Assembly (NCBI GenBank): GCA_947489425.1
Contig: CANLDL010000005.1
Coordinates: forward strand, 274,913-338,912
DNA length: 64,000 bases
DNA from: an uncultured Pseudomonadales bacterium
GTDB lineage: Bacteria > Pseudomonadota > Gammaproteobacteria > Pseudomonadales > Cellvibrionaceae
Direction: 5' to 3'
This document shows, in pieces, positions 33,596 through 46,765 of the stretch (position 1 is its first letter; each line of letters opens with the position of its first letter). The translations under genes and the position numbers were made by a program. The notes under the pieces were generated by a model. That model was not told where the DNA came from and ran no database searches. It was given only the letters and a program-made list of their open reading frames with translations.

Positions 33596-35215
33596 TTAAA
33601 CTCGAAACTGGTTACCAACAGCACCTAGTTGCTTGGCAAAATTGTCTAGAGACTGGCTGAGTTCATCGACTTTTTTATTGGCACACATGGATATCTGAGA
33701 GGCGGCTTCCATTTCACCAACACTGGTTTTAATAACGGAAGAGGTTTGGCTTTGTTGCTCGGTGGTGTTGGCAATTTGTTGGTTCATCTGGCTGATCAAG
33801 CCAACCTTTGTTGTAATCTCTTGTAACGTTGAGCCTGTTTTTTCAGCGTGAGACACACTGCTGTTGGCCAATGTCTGGCTGCTTTTCATAACAGACACTG
33901 CTGACTGAGCAGCACCTTGTAGTTGTGCAATAACCGATTGAATTTCTTGTGTAGATTCTTGTGTGCGTGAAGCTAGCGTACGTACTTCATCGGCAACTAC
34001 GGCAAAGCCTCTACCTTGTTCGCCAGCGCGTGCAGCTTCAATCGCTGCATTAAGAGCAAGCAGATTAGTTTGCTCGGCGATACTTTTAATAACGTCGAGG
34101 ATGTTACCAACATTTTCTGAGTCGGACTCTAGTTGCGCAATAACTTCCGATGCCTTAGTGATTTCTACTGCCAGCTCATCGATAGATGTAACAGTGTCGT
34201 TGACAATAGTTTGGCCCGCTTTAGAATTGCTATCGGCTTCTGTTGCAGAATGTGCAGCATCAGAGGCATATTTTGCAACTTCATCGACGGTGATAATCAT
34301 ATCGTTAATAGATTGTGTAAGGTTTTCGGTAATCTTAAATTGATCTTGTGATGCGGTTGAACTTTCAGAAACAACTGTCCCAAGATCACTAGAGACATCG
34401 GATAGAGGTTTGATGACAGAGACAACCTCACCAATAGTGCCATGTATTTTTTCGACAAAGTGATTGAACCAATAAACGACGTCGCCCATTTCATCGGTAT
34501 TTTTTTGTTCTATGCGTAAGGTTAAGTCACCATCACCTTGAGCAATGTTGCGGAGTGAATCGGTAATAGCTCTTAAGCTACCGGTAATAACGTAAACAAT
34601 GCTGAGTGAAATCAACAATAGAATTGCGATAGTCGCAATACCGATGGCGATACCTAGCGTAATGGCATGTTGCGTTGAGTTATAAGATTCATCTAAAGTA
34701 TGAGTAAAGTTAACAAAGCTTGCATCGTGGTATTGTTCTAATTTAGCAACAACATTCTTGTGCAATGTGTTTTTTGTTGTCACTAAATCGTTAATGGCGT
34801 CATAATTTACGCTGCCATCGATCATCGAAATTGTGAGTTCATCGGCATTCTTAAAGTAATTGTCGAGAGTTGTTTTTAATGTCGTTATCTCTGCTTTTCT
34901 TGATGGCTCCAAGGCAGCTAGTTCGTCCACTTGATTAGAGATTTGTTGGTAAGTATTCTCGGCTGTTTCTACTAATTCCATTTCGCCATTAGAAATTGCG
35001 ATGCTAAATAATTCTTCGACTCTAGCGAGAAGTACTGTATTAGAGTTTGCTTTCTCCAATACAGGGAAGTAAATATCACTGATTGACTTCAACCTTATTT
35101 CGTTTTGTTTACTCACGTTGTAATTAATTCCTAAATACAAAACAAAGCCAACTATTGCCACGAAGGGAATAATTAAAATTTTGTATTTGATGGATAAGTT
35201 TTTAATAAATTGCAT
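33596..35215 (-). CDS. Methyl-accepting chemotaxis protein
   Basis: The 539-residue protein has a first transmembrane helix (about 11-30) and a periplasmic four-helix-type sensor domain (about 31-185). A second transmembrane helix (about 188-210) is followed by a HAMP segment, then the cytoplasmic signalling domain. The hairpin tip [20 protein letters not shown] is fully conserved. There is no C-terminal CheR/CheB tether. It signals to CheA through CheW. The linked porin and PBP-like genes downstream suggest that the ligand is imported or captured by this operon. Confidence 0.93.
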   Translation of the reverse strand: MQFIKNLSIKYKILIIPFVAIVGFVLYLGINYNVSKQNEIRLKSISDIYFPVLEKANSNTVLLARVEELFSIAISNGEMELVETAENTYQQISNQVDELAALEPSRKAEITTLKTTLDNYFKNADELTISMIDGSVNYDAINDLVTTKNTLHKNVVAKLEQYHDASFVNFTHTLDESYNSTQHAITLGIAIGIATIAILLLISLSIVYVITGSLRAITDSLRNIAQGDGDLTLRIEQKNTDEMGDVVYWFNHFVEKIHGTIGEVVSVIKPLSDVSSDLGTVVSESSTASQDQFKITENLTQSINDMIITVDEVAKYASDAAHSATEADSNSKAGQTIVNDTVTSIDELAVEITKASEVIAQLESDSENVGNILDVIKSIAEQTNLLALNAAIEAARAGEQGRGFAVVADEVRTLASRTQESTQEIQSVIAQLQGAAQSAVSVMKSSQTLANSSVSHAEKTGSTLQEITTKVGLISQMNQQIANTTEQQSQTSSVIKTSVGEMEAASQISMCANKKVDELSQSLDNFAKQLGAVGNQFRV

Positions 35216-35646
35216 TTCTAAGCCTCTGGATAAACGAGATAAATTAAGTCTCGCAGGTGAGCATAGATGAAGATAAGAAGATTGCTAAAAAAAAAATAAC
35301 TTTTTTATAATGAATTACTTGTGCCAAAAAATGGTCTATTTGGGGCGTGCTTAGGGGCTTTTGTTGCTGGGATTCATTATTTTGACTAAGCGTATTACTG
35401 AGGGGAGTCTACTACTTAATTTATCTAGTTGAGATGCGAAGGGAGTCTTGTATTTGACTTTCAATTTAAAATAAAACGAGCGCTCGCTCTAAATTGGTGT
35501 TAGAATCCAGTTTTAGTCCACATTTGTGTATTATTCCGAGCTCAGTTAGAGTCAAACAATGTGGTGCTGGGATGTTTTTGGAGTATTTTTCTTCTCTAAA
35601 AACATAGCTAAATCAATAAAACATTTAAGGCGATTACGAGGTAGCT
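35216..35646. other. Divergent intergenic region between the MCP operon and fadBA
   Basis: About 430 bases carry the promoters of both units and the palindrome at 35477-35486. No gene was seen. Confidence 0.5.
35477..35486. promoter_or_regulatory. Candidate TetR-type operator upstream of fadB
   Basis: CGAGCGCTCG is a perfect 10-base palindrome in AT-rich surroundings, about 160 bases before fadB. It resembles operators of TetR-type fatty-acid regulators, but does not match the PsrA consensus. Confidence 0.4.
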
Positions 35647-37797
35647 ATGCTATACCAAGGGAAAAATTTATCAGTCACAGTGGATAATAACCACTACGCT
35701 GAACTATGTTTCGATGTGCAAGACAGTGCTGTTAATGTTTTTAATCAGCAAACCGTCTCCGATTTAAGAGATGCACTTACGGCATTAGAAGCCAGTGATG
35801 TTAAAGGCCTATTGCTGACTAGTGCAAAGTCAGGTTTTATCGCAGGTGCTGATATCACTGAGTTTGCACCTATCTTTGCTCAAGGCGAAGAAGCGATTGC
35901 AGGCATTATTCATTCAAGCAATGAAAATTTTAACCGCTTAGAGGATCTACCATTTCCTACGGTTGTTGCAATTAACGGTTTTGCCTTAGGTGGTGGTTGT
36001 GAGCTTGCTCTTGCGTGTGATTACCGTATCGGTTCTGAAGCTGCCAGCATTGGTTTACCTGAAACGCGCTTGGGTATTATCCCGGGTTGGGGTGGTACAG
36101 TTCGCCTACCACGTATAGCGGGTATAGAAACAGCTGTTGAGTGGATAGCTGGTGGTAAGGAAAATCGCGCACCTGCAGCGTTAAAAGCCGGTGTGTTAGA
36201 TGCGGTTATCGCGGCAGATAAGCTAAAAGAAGCTGCTCTTCGTACGCTTGAGCGCTGTGTAGAAGGTAGCCTTGACTATAAGGCGCGTCGCACACAAAAG
36301 CAGTCGCCACTTAATCATAACCAAGTTGAATTGACGATGGCAATGACCACGTCAAAAGCATTTGTTGGTGCGCAAGCCGGTAAACATTACCCTGCGCCTA
36401 TTGCAGCCATAAATACTATAGAGAAAGCAGCCGCGTGTGCACGTACAGAGGCGCTAGCATTCGAGACTGCCACATTCATAAAAATGGCACAAACTTCTGT
36501 TGCTGTTTCTTTGGGTGGTTTATTCCTTAGTGATCAGTATATTGCTAAAAAAGCCAAGAAAATCGCCAAGAGTTCAGATAAAGCCGTTGAGCGTGCTGCC
36601 GTATTAGGTGCGGGCATTATGGGTGGCGGTATTGCTTACCAGTCGGCCCTTAAAAACGTATCCATTAAAATGAAAGATATCGCACAAGCGGGTATCGATC
36701 TTGGCCTTTCAGAAGCGACTAAACTACTTAATAAGCGTGTTGAGCGCGGCCGTATGACTGCGGCTAAAATGGGCGAAGTGCTAAACCGCATTGAACCTAC
36801 CCTTAGTTATGATGGTTTTGGTGATGTTGATATCGTTGTTGAAGCTGTTGTCGAGAACCCTAAAGTCAAACAAGCGGTACTTTCAGAGGTTGAGCAAAAT
36901 GTCTCCGACGATACCGTGCTTGCAACGAATACATCAACGATCTCCGTTGATTTATTGGCTAAATCCTTACAGCGCCCAGAAAACTTCTGTGGTATGCATT
37001 TCTTTAATCCTGTGCATGCAATGCCATTAGTTGAAGTCATTCGTGGTAGTCAGTCGTCTGATGCTGCTATTGCACGTACAGTAGCCTATGCGAATGCGAT
37101 GGGTAAAAAAGCCATTGTTGTGGGTGATTGCCCGGGGTTTTTAGTTAACCGTGTTTTATTCCCTTATTTTGCGGGCTTTGCCATGTTGCTACGCGATGGT
37201 GCTGATTTCCAGCAAATCGATAAGGTAATGGAGCGCTGGGGTTGGCCAATGGGTCCTGCTTATTTGCTGGATGTTGTTGGTATCGATACCGGTGTTCATG
37301 CCGAAGCAGTAATGGCTGAAGGCTTCCCAACACGTATGGGTAAAGAGTTTACCTCGGCAACCGATGTTATGTTTAAAGCTGATCGCTACGGTCAAAAGAA
37401 TGGCAAAGGTTTTTATAACTATACGCTGGATAAAAAAGGTAAGCCTAAAAAAGTGGTTGCCGAAGAAGCCTATGAGTTATTACAACCTCATGTTGCCGAG
37501 CGTAAAGAATTTTCTGATGAAGAAATTATCGCACGCATGATGATACCTATGGCAACTGAGATTGCACGTTGCTTAGAAGAGGGCATTGTTGCCTCTCCAG
37601 CAGAAGCTGATATGGCGCTTATTTATGGTCTTGGTTTCCCTCCATTTAGAGGTGGTGTATTCCGTTGGTTAGACAGCATGGGTCTCGATGCTTTTTGTGA
37701 ATTAGCTAAGCCTTTTGAAGGTTTGGGCGAGCTTTACCAAGTTACCGATGGCATCAAACAATTAGCGGCCGATAAAGGCCTTTACTACACAGTTTAA
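35647..37797 (+). CDS. fadB: Fatty acid oxidation complex alpha subunit FadB
   Basis: The 716-residue bifunctional enzyme has an N-terminal enoyl-CoA hydratase domain (about 1-190; glutamates in [13 protein letters not shown] and [14 protein letters not shown]). The C-terminal 3-hydroxyacyl-CoA dehydrogenase has the NAD site [11 protein letters not shown] near residue 320 and the catalytic histidine in [16 protein letters not shown]. With FadA it forms the beta-oxidation complex in the cytoplasm. GAGGTAGC precedes the ATG. fadA follows 26 bases later. Confidence 0.96.
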   Translation: MLYQGKNLSVTVDNNHYAELCFDVQDSAVNVFNQQTVSDLRDALTALEASDVKGLLLTSAKSGFIAGADITEFAPIFAQGEEAIAGIIHSSNENFNRLEDLPFPTVVAINGFALGGGCELALACDYRIGSEAASIGLPETRLGIIPGWGGTVRLPRIAGIETAVEWIAGGKENRAPAALKAGVLDAVIAADKLKEAALRTLERCVEGSLDYKARRTQKQSPLNHNQVELTMAMTTSKAFVGAQAGKHYPAPIAAINTIEKAAACARTEALAFETATFIKMAQTSVAVSLGGLFLSDQYIAKKAKKIAKSSDKAVERAAVLGAGIMGGGIAYQSALKNVSIKMKDIAQAGIDLGLSEATKLLNKRVERGRMTAAKMGEVLNRIEPTLSYDGFGDVDIVVEAVVENPKVKQAVLSEVEQNVSDDTVLATNTSTISVDLLAKSLQRPENFCGMHFFNPVHAMPLVEVIRGSQSSDAAIARTVAYANAMGKKAIVVGDCPGFLVNRVLFPYFAGFAMLLRDGADFQQIDKVMERWGWPMGPAYLLDVVGIDTGVHAEAVMAEGFPTRMGKEFTSATDVMFKADRYGQKNGKGFYNYTLDKKGKPKKVVAEEAYELLQPHVAERKEFSDEEIIARMMIPMATEIARCLEEGIVASPAEADMALIYGLGFPPFRGGVFRWLDSMGLDAFCELAKPFEGLGELYQVTDGIKQLAADKGLYYTV

Positions 37798-37808
37798 TTA
37801 CCCGCTAG

Positions 37809-38999
<1,191 letters not shown>

Positions 39000-39037
39000 G
39001 GCTAGTTATTAAAAAATCTTTATTGTTATACAGTGAC

Positions 39038-39069
39038 TTTAATTTGGGCAAAAAAGCGCCCAAATTAAA
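39038..39069 (+). terminator. Probable terminator hairpin after fadA
   Basis: TTTAATTTGGGC (39038-39049) pairs perfectly with GCCCAAATTAAA (39058-39069) around an 8-base loop. The following T tract is short (GTTTC), so efficiency is uncertain. Confidence 0.65.
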
Positions 39070-39234
39070 GTTTCTAATTTAAAAGTCAGGTTTTTGTTGA
39101 ACCTAGACTCACCCTGTGGCAGAATTGCCAACCCTTGAAGTCAGGGACATAATTAATTCATATGATATTCTTATAAATCAATGAGTTAAGATGTTTTAAG
39201 CCAGCAAAATGGTTTTGTACTTCGAAAGTTTTAA

Positions 39235-39319
<85 letters not shown>

Positions 39320-39416
39320 TATTTTCAGGCTTACTAAGGTTACACACAGCCTATAGATAGACAGCCTTCATATTGATTGTTGATACAATCACTCTCAAAA
39401 GATACAGAGGATTAAG

Positions 39417-40721
39417 ATGCAAGTTTCCGTAGAGACGACTACTGGCTTAGAGCGTCGTTTGACGATTGCTGTGCCTGCAGCGGATGTTGATGAAAAAGTT
39501 AATCAAAAGTTAGCCGAAGTGGCTAAAACAGCTAAAATCAATGGCTTCCGCAAGGGTAAAATCCCATTGAAAGTCGTTAAGCAGCAGTATGGTGATGCAG
39601 CTCGTCAAGAAGTTGCCAGTGATCTTATCAATACTTCTTATATGGATGCGATCAAGCAGGAATCTGTGCGTCCGGCCGGTTATCCTCAGATCGAAGTCAA
39701 CTCTCTAGAAGAAGGTAAAGATCTTGAGTATGTTGCCACTATCGAAGTTTATCCAGAAGTCAGCGTTGGCGAATTTGGTGACTATGAAGTTAAGCGCTTA
39801 AATGCTGAAATTAATGAAGCGGATATCGACGCTACCATCGAAAAATTACGTGAACAACAAGCAAGCTTTGCCGATGTTGACCGCGCAGCAGATTTTGGCG
39901 ACCAAACCACCATCGATTTTGTCGGTACTAAAGACGGTGAAGAGTTTGAAGGCGGTAAGGGCGATGGCTTTAAACTCGTACTTGGTTCCGACTCTATGAT
40001 TCCTGGCTTCGAAGCCGGTGTTGTGGGTATGAATGTGGGTGACAAAAAAGTTGTTCCACTGACTTTCCCTGAAGACTATCAAGTCGAAGAGCTTCAGAAC
40101 GCTGCGGTAGAGTTTGCGATAACCCTAACGAAGCTTGAAGAAAAGACATTGCCAGAAGTTGATGCGGAATTTATGAAAAAATTCGGTAGCGATGATGCTG
40201 AGCACTTCCGCACTGAAATTAAAGCCAATATGGAACGTGAATTAAAGCGTGCTGTTGAAGGCAAGCTTAAAGCTGAAGTCATGGACAAGTTATTTGAAGC
40301 CCATGACGTTGAATTACCTAAAGCGTTGATCGAATCAGAAATACAAACACTGCGTGAACAAATGATGCAGCAGTTTGGTGGTATGCAGCAAAACCCAGAT
40401 TTAGACCTTAAGGCATTGCTTCCAGATGAGATGTTTAAAGAGCAGGCTGAGCGTCGTGTAGCATTAGGTTTGATTATCGGTGAAGTCGTTAAAAACTCTG
40501 AGATCAAAGCCGATGCAGACCGCGTTCGTGCTTATATCGATGAGACTGCGGCAAGTTATGACAAGCCAGAAGAAGTGGTTAACTACTATTACCAAAACCA
40601 GCAAATGCTGTCGGGTATTGAGTCTGTTGTACTTGAAGATATGGTTATAGAGCAGATTGTTGAACAAGCAAAAGTGACTGACGAGACCGTTGGTTATGAA
40701 GAGGCAGTTGCTAAAGCTTAA
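39417..40721 (+). CDS. tig: Trigger factor
   Basis: The 434-residue ribosome-bound chaperone has an N-terminal ribosome-binding domain with the GFRKGKIPLKVVKQQYG signature at about 41-57. A FKBP-type prolyl isomerase domain covers about 155-240 (DFVGTKDGEEFEGG, IPGFEAGVVGMNVGDKK), and a helical C-terminal chaperone domain follows. It binds nascent chains at the tunnel exit. It leads the tig-clpP-clpX-lon-hupB-ppiD block. AGAGGATTAAG precedes the ATG. A strong terminator separates it from clpP. Confidence 0.97.
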   Translation: MQVSVETTTGLERRLTIAVPAADVDEKVNQKLAEVAKTAKINGFRKGKIPLKVVKQQYGDAARQEVASDLINTSYMDAIKQESVRPAGYPQIEVNSLEEGKDLEYVATIEVYPEVSVGEFGDYEVKRLNAEINEADIDATIEKLREQQASFADVDRAADFGDQTTIDFVGTKDGEEFEGGKGDGFKLVLGSDSMIPGFEAGVVGMNVGDKKVVPLTFPEDYQVEELQNAAVEFAITLTKLEEKTLPEVDAEFMKKFGSDDAEHFRTEIKANMERELKRAVEGKLKAEVMDKLFEAHDVELPKALIESEIQTLREQMMQQFGGMQQNPDLDLKALLPDEMFKEQAERRVALGLIIGEVVKNSEIKADADRVRAYIDETAASYDKPEEVVNYYYQNQQMLSGIESVVLEDMVIEQIVEQAKVTDETVGYEEAVAKA

Positions 40722-40775
40722 GTAGTTATTGCTGCTAAACCCTTCAAATTGTTGATGTTTTAATCAACTTCCTCT

Positions 40776-40816
40776 AAAAAGATTGTTGTTTTCTTATCGA
40801 GCAACAATCTTTTTTG
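40776..40816 (+). terminator. Terminator of tig
   Basis: AAAAAGATTGTTG (40776-40788) pairs with CAACAATCTTTTT (40802-40814), ending in a T run. Confidence 0.88.
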
Positions 40817-41018
40817 TTTATTTACTTCAAAGACTGGCATACTCCTTAATCAAGGGTTAAGCTAAATAAAAACAAGTTACGATTGCGAGTTTTAATGGCG
40901 TAAATATGTCTGGTATGGGTATTTTCTTTTCTCATGTCTTGATCTATAAAATGTTTAATTAACGTATCTTTTTTGGTTTTACTTACACCCTATTTCGTTT
41001 TAACAGGATAATGTTGTT

Positions 41019-41645
41019 ATGGCACAAAATGATTTATTTGGTTCTTCCGTGAATAATGCTCTGGTTCCTATGGTTGTTGAGCAAACCTCAAGGGGCGAAC
41101 GTTCTTATGATATATATTCTCGTCTACTTAAAGAGCGGGTCATATTTTTAGTGGGTCAAGTAGAAGATCATATGGCAAACCTAGTGGTTGCCCAGTTGTT
41201 ATTTTTGGAAGCTGAAAACCCAGATAAAGATATTCACTTGTATATTAATTCGCCGGGTGGTTCTGTTACTGCTGGGTTATCAATTTACGATACTATGCAG
41301 TTTATCAAGCCAGATGTTAGCACTATGTGTATTGGTCAAGCTTGTAGCATGGGTGCTTTTTTGCTTAATGCTGGCGCTGAAGGCAAACGTTTTTGCTTAC
41401 CTAATGCGCGTACTATGATTCACCAGCCTAGCGGTGGTGCCCAAGGGCAAGCAACCGATATCTCTATACAGGCAGAAGAAATTTTAAAAATACGCAAAAA
41501 CCTCAATGAACTGATGGCTAAGCATTCTGGTCGCAATGTTGAAGAAATAGCACGTGATACTGAGCGCGATAACTTCATGAGCGCAGAAGAGTCTAAAGAG
41601 TATGGACTTATCGACGAAGTGCTAACTCATCGCGCAGGTTTATAA
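41019..41645 (+). CDS. clpP: ATP-dependent Clp protease proteolytic subunit
   Basis: The 208-residue serine peptidase forms the double heptamer used by ClpX/ClpA. The catalytic serine is S110 in [13 protein letters not shown] and the histidine is H135 in [10 protein letters not shown]. The residue before the serine is cysteine where most relatives have alanine (QAASMGA), a small oddity. The segment [16 protein letters not shown] is fully conserved. AACAGGATAATGTT precedes the ATG. It is followed by a long hairpin and then clpX 339 bases away. Confidence 0.97.
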   Translation: MAQNDLFGSSVNNALVPMVVEQTSRGERSYDIYSRLLKERVIFLVGQVEDHMANLVVAQLLFLEAENPDKDIHLYINSPGGSVTAGLSIYDTMQFIKPDVSTMCIGQACSMGAFLLNAGAEGKRFCLPNARTMIHQPSGGAQGQATDISIQAEEILKIRKNLNELMAKHSGRNVEEIARDTERDNFMSAEESKEYGLIDEVLTHRAGL

Positions 41646-41984
41646 TTTACCTAGTAAGCTTCTGTAATCATTATTACGCAATAATATAGATAAGTTTCTG
41701 TGCATATAAGCAATTAGCGACTAAAATTATAAATAGTCGCTAATTGAACTGCTTCAAAACCCATAGCTTGCGGCATTTTTAGATAAATTTAGTCTATAGG
41801 CCTTTAAAATGGCACATATCCCCCCAATAACTGTCACATGATGTGATAGCTGAAATTAACTAGGGCGTATAGATTAATAGCGGATACATCTACGCAGAGC
41901 TAGTAAAGGTTGTACCGCTGGATTAGAATTTAAGGTAAAACTTAAACTGAGTTAAACAAGTAAATAAAATAGTTAGGTAAAAAA
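41646..41984. other. Intergenic region between clpP and clpX with a long hairpin
   Basis: It contains a perfect 13-bp inverted repeat at 41711-41746 (CAATTAGCGACTA and TAGTCGCTAATTG, 10-base loop) with no T run after it, and the clpX promoter region. No gene was seen. Confidence 0.6.
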
Positions 41985-43283
41985 ATGGCCGATCACGGTA
42001 AAGATGGTAGTGATGATAATGGTAAGTTGCTCTATTGTTCGTTTTGCGGCAAGAGCCAGCATGAGGTGCGCAAATTAATTGCAGGCCCTTCTGTATTCAT
42101 TTGTGACGAATGTGTCGATTTATGTAACGACATTATTCGTGAAGAGATTCAAGAATCGGGTAGCTCCGAAGGTAGCTCAGAAAAGCTCCCTACACCTGCT
42201 GAAATCAACGATACACTCAACGATTACGTAATTGGTCAGCCACGTGCTAAGCGCGTACTAGCCGTTGCCGTTTATAACCATTATAAGCGTCTGCGCTTTG
42301 GCGAAAATCACTCTAAAGATAAAGACCAAGTTGAGTTAGGTAAAAGTAATATTTTATTAGTAGGCCCAACCGGTAGCGGTAAGACCTTACTAGCTGAGAC
42401 GCTAGCACGTACGCTCAACGTACCATTCACTATTGCTGATGCCACAACGCTTACCGAAGCTGGTTATGTGGGGGAAGATGTTGAAAACATCATTCAGAAA
42501 TTACTGCAAAAATGCGATTACGATGTCGAAAAAGCCCAGCAAGGCATCGTATATATCGATGAGATCGATAAAATTTCACGCAAGAGCGATAACCCATCCA
42601 TTACTCGCGATGTGTCAGGTGAGGGTGTTCAGCAAGCATTACTTAAGCTAATTGAAGGTACGGTTGCCTCTGTACCGCCTCAAGGTGGGCGTAAGCATCC
42701 GCAGCAAGAGTTTTTACAAGTCGATACATCAAACATTCTGTTCATTTGTGGCGGTGCGTTTGCAGGCCTTGATAAAGTTATTCAAAATCGTTCAGAGAAA
42801 GGCGGTATTGGTTTTGGTGCGTCAGTTACCAGTAAAACCAATAAGAGCGTTGGCGAGTCTCTAAAGGAGCTTGAGTCAGAAGATCTTGTTACTTACGGAC
42901 TAATTCCTGAGTTTGTGGGTCGTCTACCGATGATCGCAACGCTAGAAGAGCTTGATGAAGACGCATTAGTGCAGATATTAACTGAGCCTAAAAACTCGCT
43001 TACCAAGCAATATACCAAGCTATTTGAAATGGAAGATGTTGAAATCGACTTCCGTGAAGATGCACTTAAAGCGGTTGCCAAAAAAGCTATGATCCGCAAA
43101 ACAGGTGCTCGTGGCCTGCGCTCAATCATGGAGGCCGTACTGTTAGAGACAATGTACAAGATTCCTTCTGAAGAAGGCGTTGTTAAAGTCATTGTCGACG
43201 AAGGTGTTATCAATGCTGAATCGGAGCCATTATTGGTTTACGACAATACTGGTATACAGCAAAAAGCCGCGCCTGAAGAGTAG
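41985..43283 (+). CDS. clpX: ATP-dependent Clp protease ATP-binding subunit ClpX
   Basis: The 432-residue AAA+ unfoldase has an N-terminal C4 zinc-binding domain ([11 protein letters not shown] and [10 protein letters not shown]). It has Walker A GPTGSGKT, Walker [11 protein letters not shown], the [19 protein letters not shown] pore and sensor region, and a C-terminal small domain ([20 protein letters not shown]). An IGFGA-type loop for ClpP docking is present ([10 protein letters not shown]). It feeds unfolded substrates to ClpP in the cytoplasm. It is followed by a strong terminator. Confidence 0.98.
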   Translation: MADHGKDGSDDNGKLLYCSFCGKSQHEVRKLIAGPSVFICDECVDLCNDIIREEIQESGSSEGSSEKLPTPAEINDTLNDYVIGQPRAKRVLAVAVYNHYKRLRFGENHSKDKDQVELGKSNILLVGPTGSGKTLLAETLARTLNVPFTIADATTLTEAGYVGEDVENIIQKLLQKCDYDVEKAQQGIVYIDEIDKISRKSDNPSITRDVSGEGVQQALLKLIEGTVASVPPQGGRKHPQQEFLQVDTSNILFICGGAFAGLDKVIQNRSEKGGIGFGASVTSKTNKSVGESLKELESEDLVTYGLIPEFVGRLPMIATLEELDEDALVQILTEPKNSLTKQYTKLFEMEDVEIDFREDALKAVAKKAMIRKTGARGLRSIMEAVLLETMYKIPSEEGVVKVIVDEGVINAESEPLLVYDNTGIQQKAAPEE

Positions 43284-43326
43284 TATCGGGTATAGATAAC
43301 AAGCTGCTAGTTATAGTAACAACACC

Positions 43327-43369
43327 AATGGGTTATTTAATCAATTATGCATTAAATAACCCATTTTAG
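43327..43369 (+). terminator. Terminator of clpX
   Basis: AATGGGTTATTTAAT (43327-43341) pairs perfectly with ATTAAATAACCCATT (43351-43365), then TT. Confidence 0.83.
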
Positions 43370-43497
43370 TATCTGTAATGGTGTTTTTTCCAAGGCGTAT
43401 TTGTATTGGCATTTAGTTATGCCCCTATTCGTTGTATTCTAGTTAACAGCCCCCACATACTTAGCAAACAATCGATTAATAAGAAAAGAGGTAAGGC

Positions 43498-45906
43498 GTG
43501 CAATCAACCGATACTGCAAACAGCACAACATTCCCATTATTACCATTGCGAGATGTTGTTGTTTATCCTCATATGGTCATCCCTCTATTCGTTGGACGTG
43601 AACAATCCATTCAAGCACTTGATGCTGCTATGCAAGCCGATAAGCAAGTCTTGCTCGTTGCTCAAAAAGATCCTGCACAAGATAGCCCTGGCCAAGACGA
43701 CATGTACACAACAGGTACTATTGCGTCTATTTTGCAATTGCTCAAGTTGCCTGATGGTACGGTTAAAGTACTCGTAGAGGGTGGTTACAGAGCTAATATT
43801 GTCAACCTTATTGAACACGATGATTATGTCAGTGTGGATGTTGAGCCCCTGACAGCAGTAGCAGTCGATGAAGAAAAAGCGTCCGATTTAATTGCCGTTG
43901 TACTTGAGCAATTTGAGAAGTATGTCACCCAAAGCAAAAAGGTACCTGCAGAGGTAATGACCTCCCTTACAGGCATTGAAGAGCCTGGACGCTTGGCCGA
44001 TACTATTGCTGCTCATATGGCGCTTAAGCTTGAACAAAAACAAGAAATTTTAGATATGCCCAGCGAGCAAGATAGGCTTGAGCATTTGCTTGAGTTTATG
44101 CAGGCAGAGGTAGATCTCAATCAAGTAGAAAAGAAAATTCGCGGGCGTGTGAAAAAACAAATGGAAAAAAGCCAGCGCGAATACTATTTGAATGAGCAGA
44201 TGAAAGCCATTCAAAAAGAATTAGGTGATCTTGGCGAAGAGAGTAATGAAGCCGACGAGCTTGCTAAAAAAATCGATGAATCTGGCATGACTAAAGAGGC
44301 TAAGGCCAAAGCTAGTTCTGAGCTCAATAAATTAAAAATGATGTCGCCAATGTCAGCAGAGGCTTCAGTGCTGCGCTCTTATATCGATTGGATGGTTAGC
44401 ATTCCTTGGAAAAAACGCAGCCGAGTCTTTAATGATATCGATAGAGCTGAGCAAATCCTCGAAAAAGACCATTATGGATTAGACGATGTCAAAGAGCGTA
44501 TTGTTGAGTACCTCGCGGTGCAAACACGCGTTAAAAAAGTAAAAGGCTCCATTTTATGCTTAGTAGGCCCACCAGGTGTGGGTAAAACATCCTTAGGCGA
44601 ATCTATTGCGAGAGCGACTAATCGTAAATTTATTCGTATGGCCCTAGGTGGTGTGCGTGATGAGGCCGAGATACGCGGCCACCGTAGAACTTACATTGGC
44701 TCTATGCCTGGTAAACTTGTACAAAAAATGTCAAAAGCAGGGGTTAAAAACCCGCTATTTTTATTGGATGAGATCGATAAAATGGGCATGGATCATCGAG
44801 GCGATCCTGCATCTGCGTTACTAGAGGTACTTGACCCCGAGCAGAACTCCACATTTAACGATCACTATTTAGAAGTTGATTATGATCTCTCTGAAGTGAT
44901 GTTTGTCTGTACCTCAAACTCTATGAACATCCCCGGACCACTATTGGATAGGATGGAAGTCATTCGTATCCCAGGCTACACCGAAGATGAAAAAATTAAT
45001 ATTGCACAGCGTTATTTGATTCCTAAGCAGGAAAAGAATAATGGCCTTAAAGAGAGCGAATTATCCGTTGATGACAGCGCTATACGCGATATTGTCCGTT
45101 ATTACACACGAGAAGCCGGTGTACGTGGCCTTGATCGTGAAATCGCTAAAATCTCCCGTAAAACTATTAAGCGCTTTATAAAAGATAAGAGCCTAAGTAA
45201 TGTCAGTGTTGATGAGAATACACTGGAAGACTTTTTGGGGGTACGTAAATTTGACTATGGTGTTGCCGAGCAAGAGAACCAAATTGGTCAGGTGACAGGC
45301 TTGGCTTGGACGCAAGTAGGTGGTGAGCTACTTACCATTGAAGCATCGGCAATACACGGTAAAGGCCGTATGGTAAAAACTGGATCACTCGGCGATGTTA
45401 TGCAGGAGTCTATCCAAGCTGCTTTAACAGTGGTTCGTTCACGCTCTCAAATATTGGGTATTGCACCAGACTATTCAGAGCGCTTTGACATCCATATTCA
45501 CGTCCCTGAGGGCGCAACACCAAAAGATGGCCCCAGTGCCGGTATTGCCATGTGTACGGCGCTTGTATCGGTGCTAACGGGCATCCCTGTGCGTGCAGAC
45601 GTTGCCATGACAGGTGAAATCACGCTGCGTGGAGAAGTATTGCGAATAGGTGGCCTTAAAGAAAAGCTACTTGCTGCACATCGTGGAGGGATAAAAACGA
45701 TCTTAATTCCTTTAGAAAACCAGCGAGATTTAAAAGAAATTCCGGACAATATTCTTCATGACTTAGAAATTAAACCGGTAAAATGGGTAGATGAAGTATT
45801 AGAAATAGCATTACAATCCATGCCAACGCCGCTATCAGATGATGAATATAGCGCTTTAGAGGCAAAAGCGAGACAATCAGCAGATAACCCAGGAGTTAAA
45901 CATTAG
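43498..45906 (+). CDS. lon: ATP-dependent Lon protease
   Basis: The 802-residue protein has the LON substrate-binding N-domain ([23 protein letters not shown]). Its AAA+ domain has Walker [10 protein letters not shown] and Walker [11 protein letters not shown]. The C-terminal peptidase has a Ser-Lys dyad (serine in [11 protein letters not shown], lysine in [15 protein letters not shown]). It degrades misfolded and regulatory proteins. The GTG start at 43498 is preceded by AAGAGGTAAGGC. No clear sigma-32 promoter was seen upstream. Confidence 0.97.
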   Translation: MQSTDTANSTTFPLLPLRDVVVYPHMVIPLFVGREQSIQALDAAMQADKQVLLVAQKDPAQDSPGQDDMYTTGTIASILQLLKLPDGTVKVLVEGGYRANIVNLIEHDDYVSVDVEPLTAVAVDEEKASDLIAVVLEQFEKYVTQSKKVPAEVMTSLTGIEEPGRLADTIAAHMALKLEQKQEILDMPSEQDRLEHLLEFMQAEVDLNQVEKKIRGRVKKQMEKSQREYYLNEQMKAIQKELGDLGEESNEADELAKKIDESGMTKEAKAKASSELNKLKMMSPMSAEASVLRSYIDWMVSIPWKKRSRVFNDIDRAEQILEKDHYGLDDVKERIVEYLAVQTRVKKVKGSILCLVGPPGVGKTSLGESIARATNRKFIRMALGGVRDEAEIRGHRRTYIGSMPGKLVQKMSKAGVKNPLFLLDEIDKMGMDHRGDPASALLEVLDPEQNSTFNDHYLEVDYDLSEVMFVCTSNSMNIPGPLLDRMEVIRIPGYTEDEKINIAQRYLIPKQEKNNGLKESELSVDDSAIRDIVRYYTREAGVRGLDREIAKISRKTIKRFIKDKSLSNVSVDENTLEDFLGVRKFDYGVAEQENQIGQVTGLAWTQVGGELLTIEASAIHGKGRMVKTGSLGDVMQESIQAALTVVRSRSQILGIAPDYSERFDIHIHVPEGATPKDGPSAGIAMCTALVSVLTGIPVRADVAMTGEITLRGEVLRIGGLKEKLLAAHRGGIKTILIPLENQRDLKEIPDNILHDLEIKPVKWVDEVLEIALQSMPTPLSDDEYSALEAKARQSADNPGVKH

Positions 45907-46272
45907 TGATTAAATCTTGCCCGATTATTCTCAATTAAGCAGTTTTTAGTAGACTATGTGGAGTTTGTGCGCCTATTTGTAAATGCTTGCTTGACCCTCA
46001 TGCGGGCAATTGGTATAAAACCACTTCTTTATTGTCTTCGTCTTGAAAATACGGTGTTTGTGGCGCTGGGGTGAATGTGCCTTAGTAGGTGAAATAGCCA
46101 CAAATAGGGTCGAGATGAGGTAATGGGGTAGTTTTAAAATAACTATAATGATAAATTCTTTTAAAAAAATCCGATAAAAATATAGTAATACAGACAAATA
46201 TTAAACAAATGAGCGCTCTGATTAAACAGGCGTTTATATAATTAGAACAACAAATACCAAAAGGGGTGAATT
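45907..46272. other. Intergenic region between lon and hupB
   Basis: About 366 bases, presumably holding the hupB promoters. No gene, terminator hairpin or recognisable motif was seen. Confidence 0.5.
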
Positions 46273-46548
46273 GTGAATAAAGCCGAACTAATTGATTCAA
46301 TTGCTGCGTCTGCAGATATTCCTAAAGCAGCTGCAGGCCGTGCATTAGATGCTGTTATAGAGTCTATCGAGGGAGCCTTAAAAAAAGGCGACTCAGTTGC
46401 ACTAGTAGGATTTGGTACGTTTTCTGTAAAGGATCGCGCTGCAAGAACTGGGCGTAACCCGCAAACAGGACAACCGATACAAATTGCAGCTGCAAAAATA
46501 CCTAGTTTTAAAGCAGGCAAATCATTAAAAGATGCAGTCAATAGCTAA
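46273..46548 (+). CDS. hupB: Histone-like DNA-binding protein HU-beta
   Basis: The 91-residue HU-family protein starts [28 protein letters not shown] from a GTG. It carries the [21 protein letters not shown] arm and ends in the helix [11 protein letters not shown]. It bends and compacts DNA as a dimer. The position between lon and ppiD identifies it as HupB. A weak hairpin follows at 46573-46598. Confidence 0.96.
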   Translation: MNKAELIDSIAASADIPKAAAGRALDAVIESIEGALKKGDSVALVGFGTFSVKDRAARTGRNPQTGQPIQIAAAKIPSFKAGKSLKDAVNS

Positions 46549-46572
46549 GCTTAACACGGGTTAGTTAACGTA

Positions 46573-46606
46573 AAAGGCGTGCCAAAAGGTGCGCCTTTCC
46601 TGTTTT
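46573..46606 (+). terminator. Probable terminator of hupB
   Basis: AAAGGCG (46573-46579) pairs with CGCCTTT (46592-46598), with inner GCC/GG pairing, then CCTGTTTTG. Confidence 0.6.
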
Positions 46607-46765
46607 GAGAGATAGATTTAGTACATCGGCTACCATAAAGTTATTTAAAACGTATAATTTTGATATAACAGTTGTTGGATGAACAATCCGTAAAAAAATG
46701 GGTCAGTAAAGTTAAGATTTACACCATTAATATCTCGTCACATTTATTTTTATTTGAGGTTAAAC

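Noticed and set aside
43366..43497. Sigma-32 promoter before lon
   Set aside because: A CCCCCACATA stretch resembles the -10 element, but no CTTGAA-like -35 lies at the right distance.
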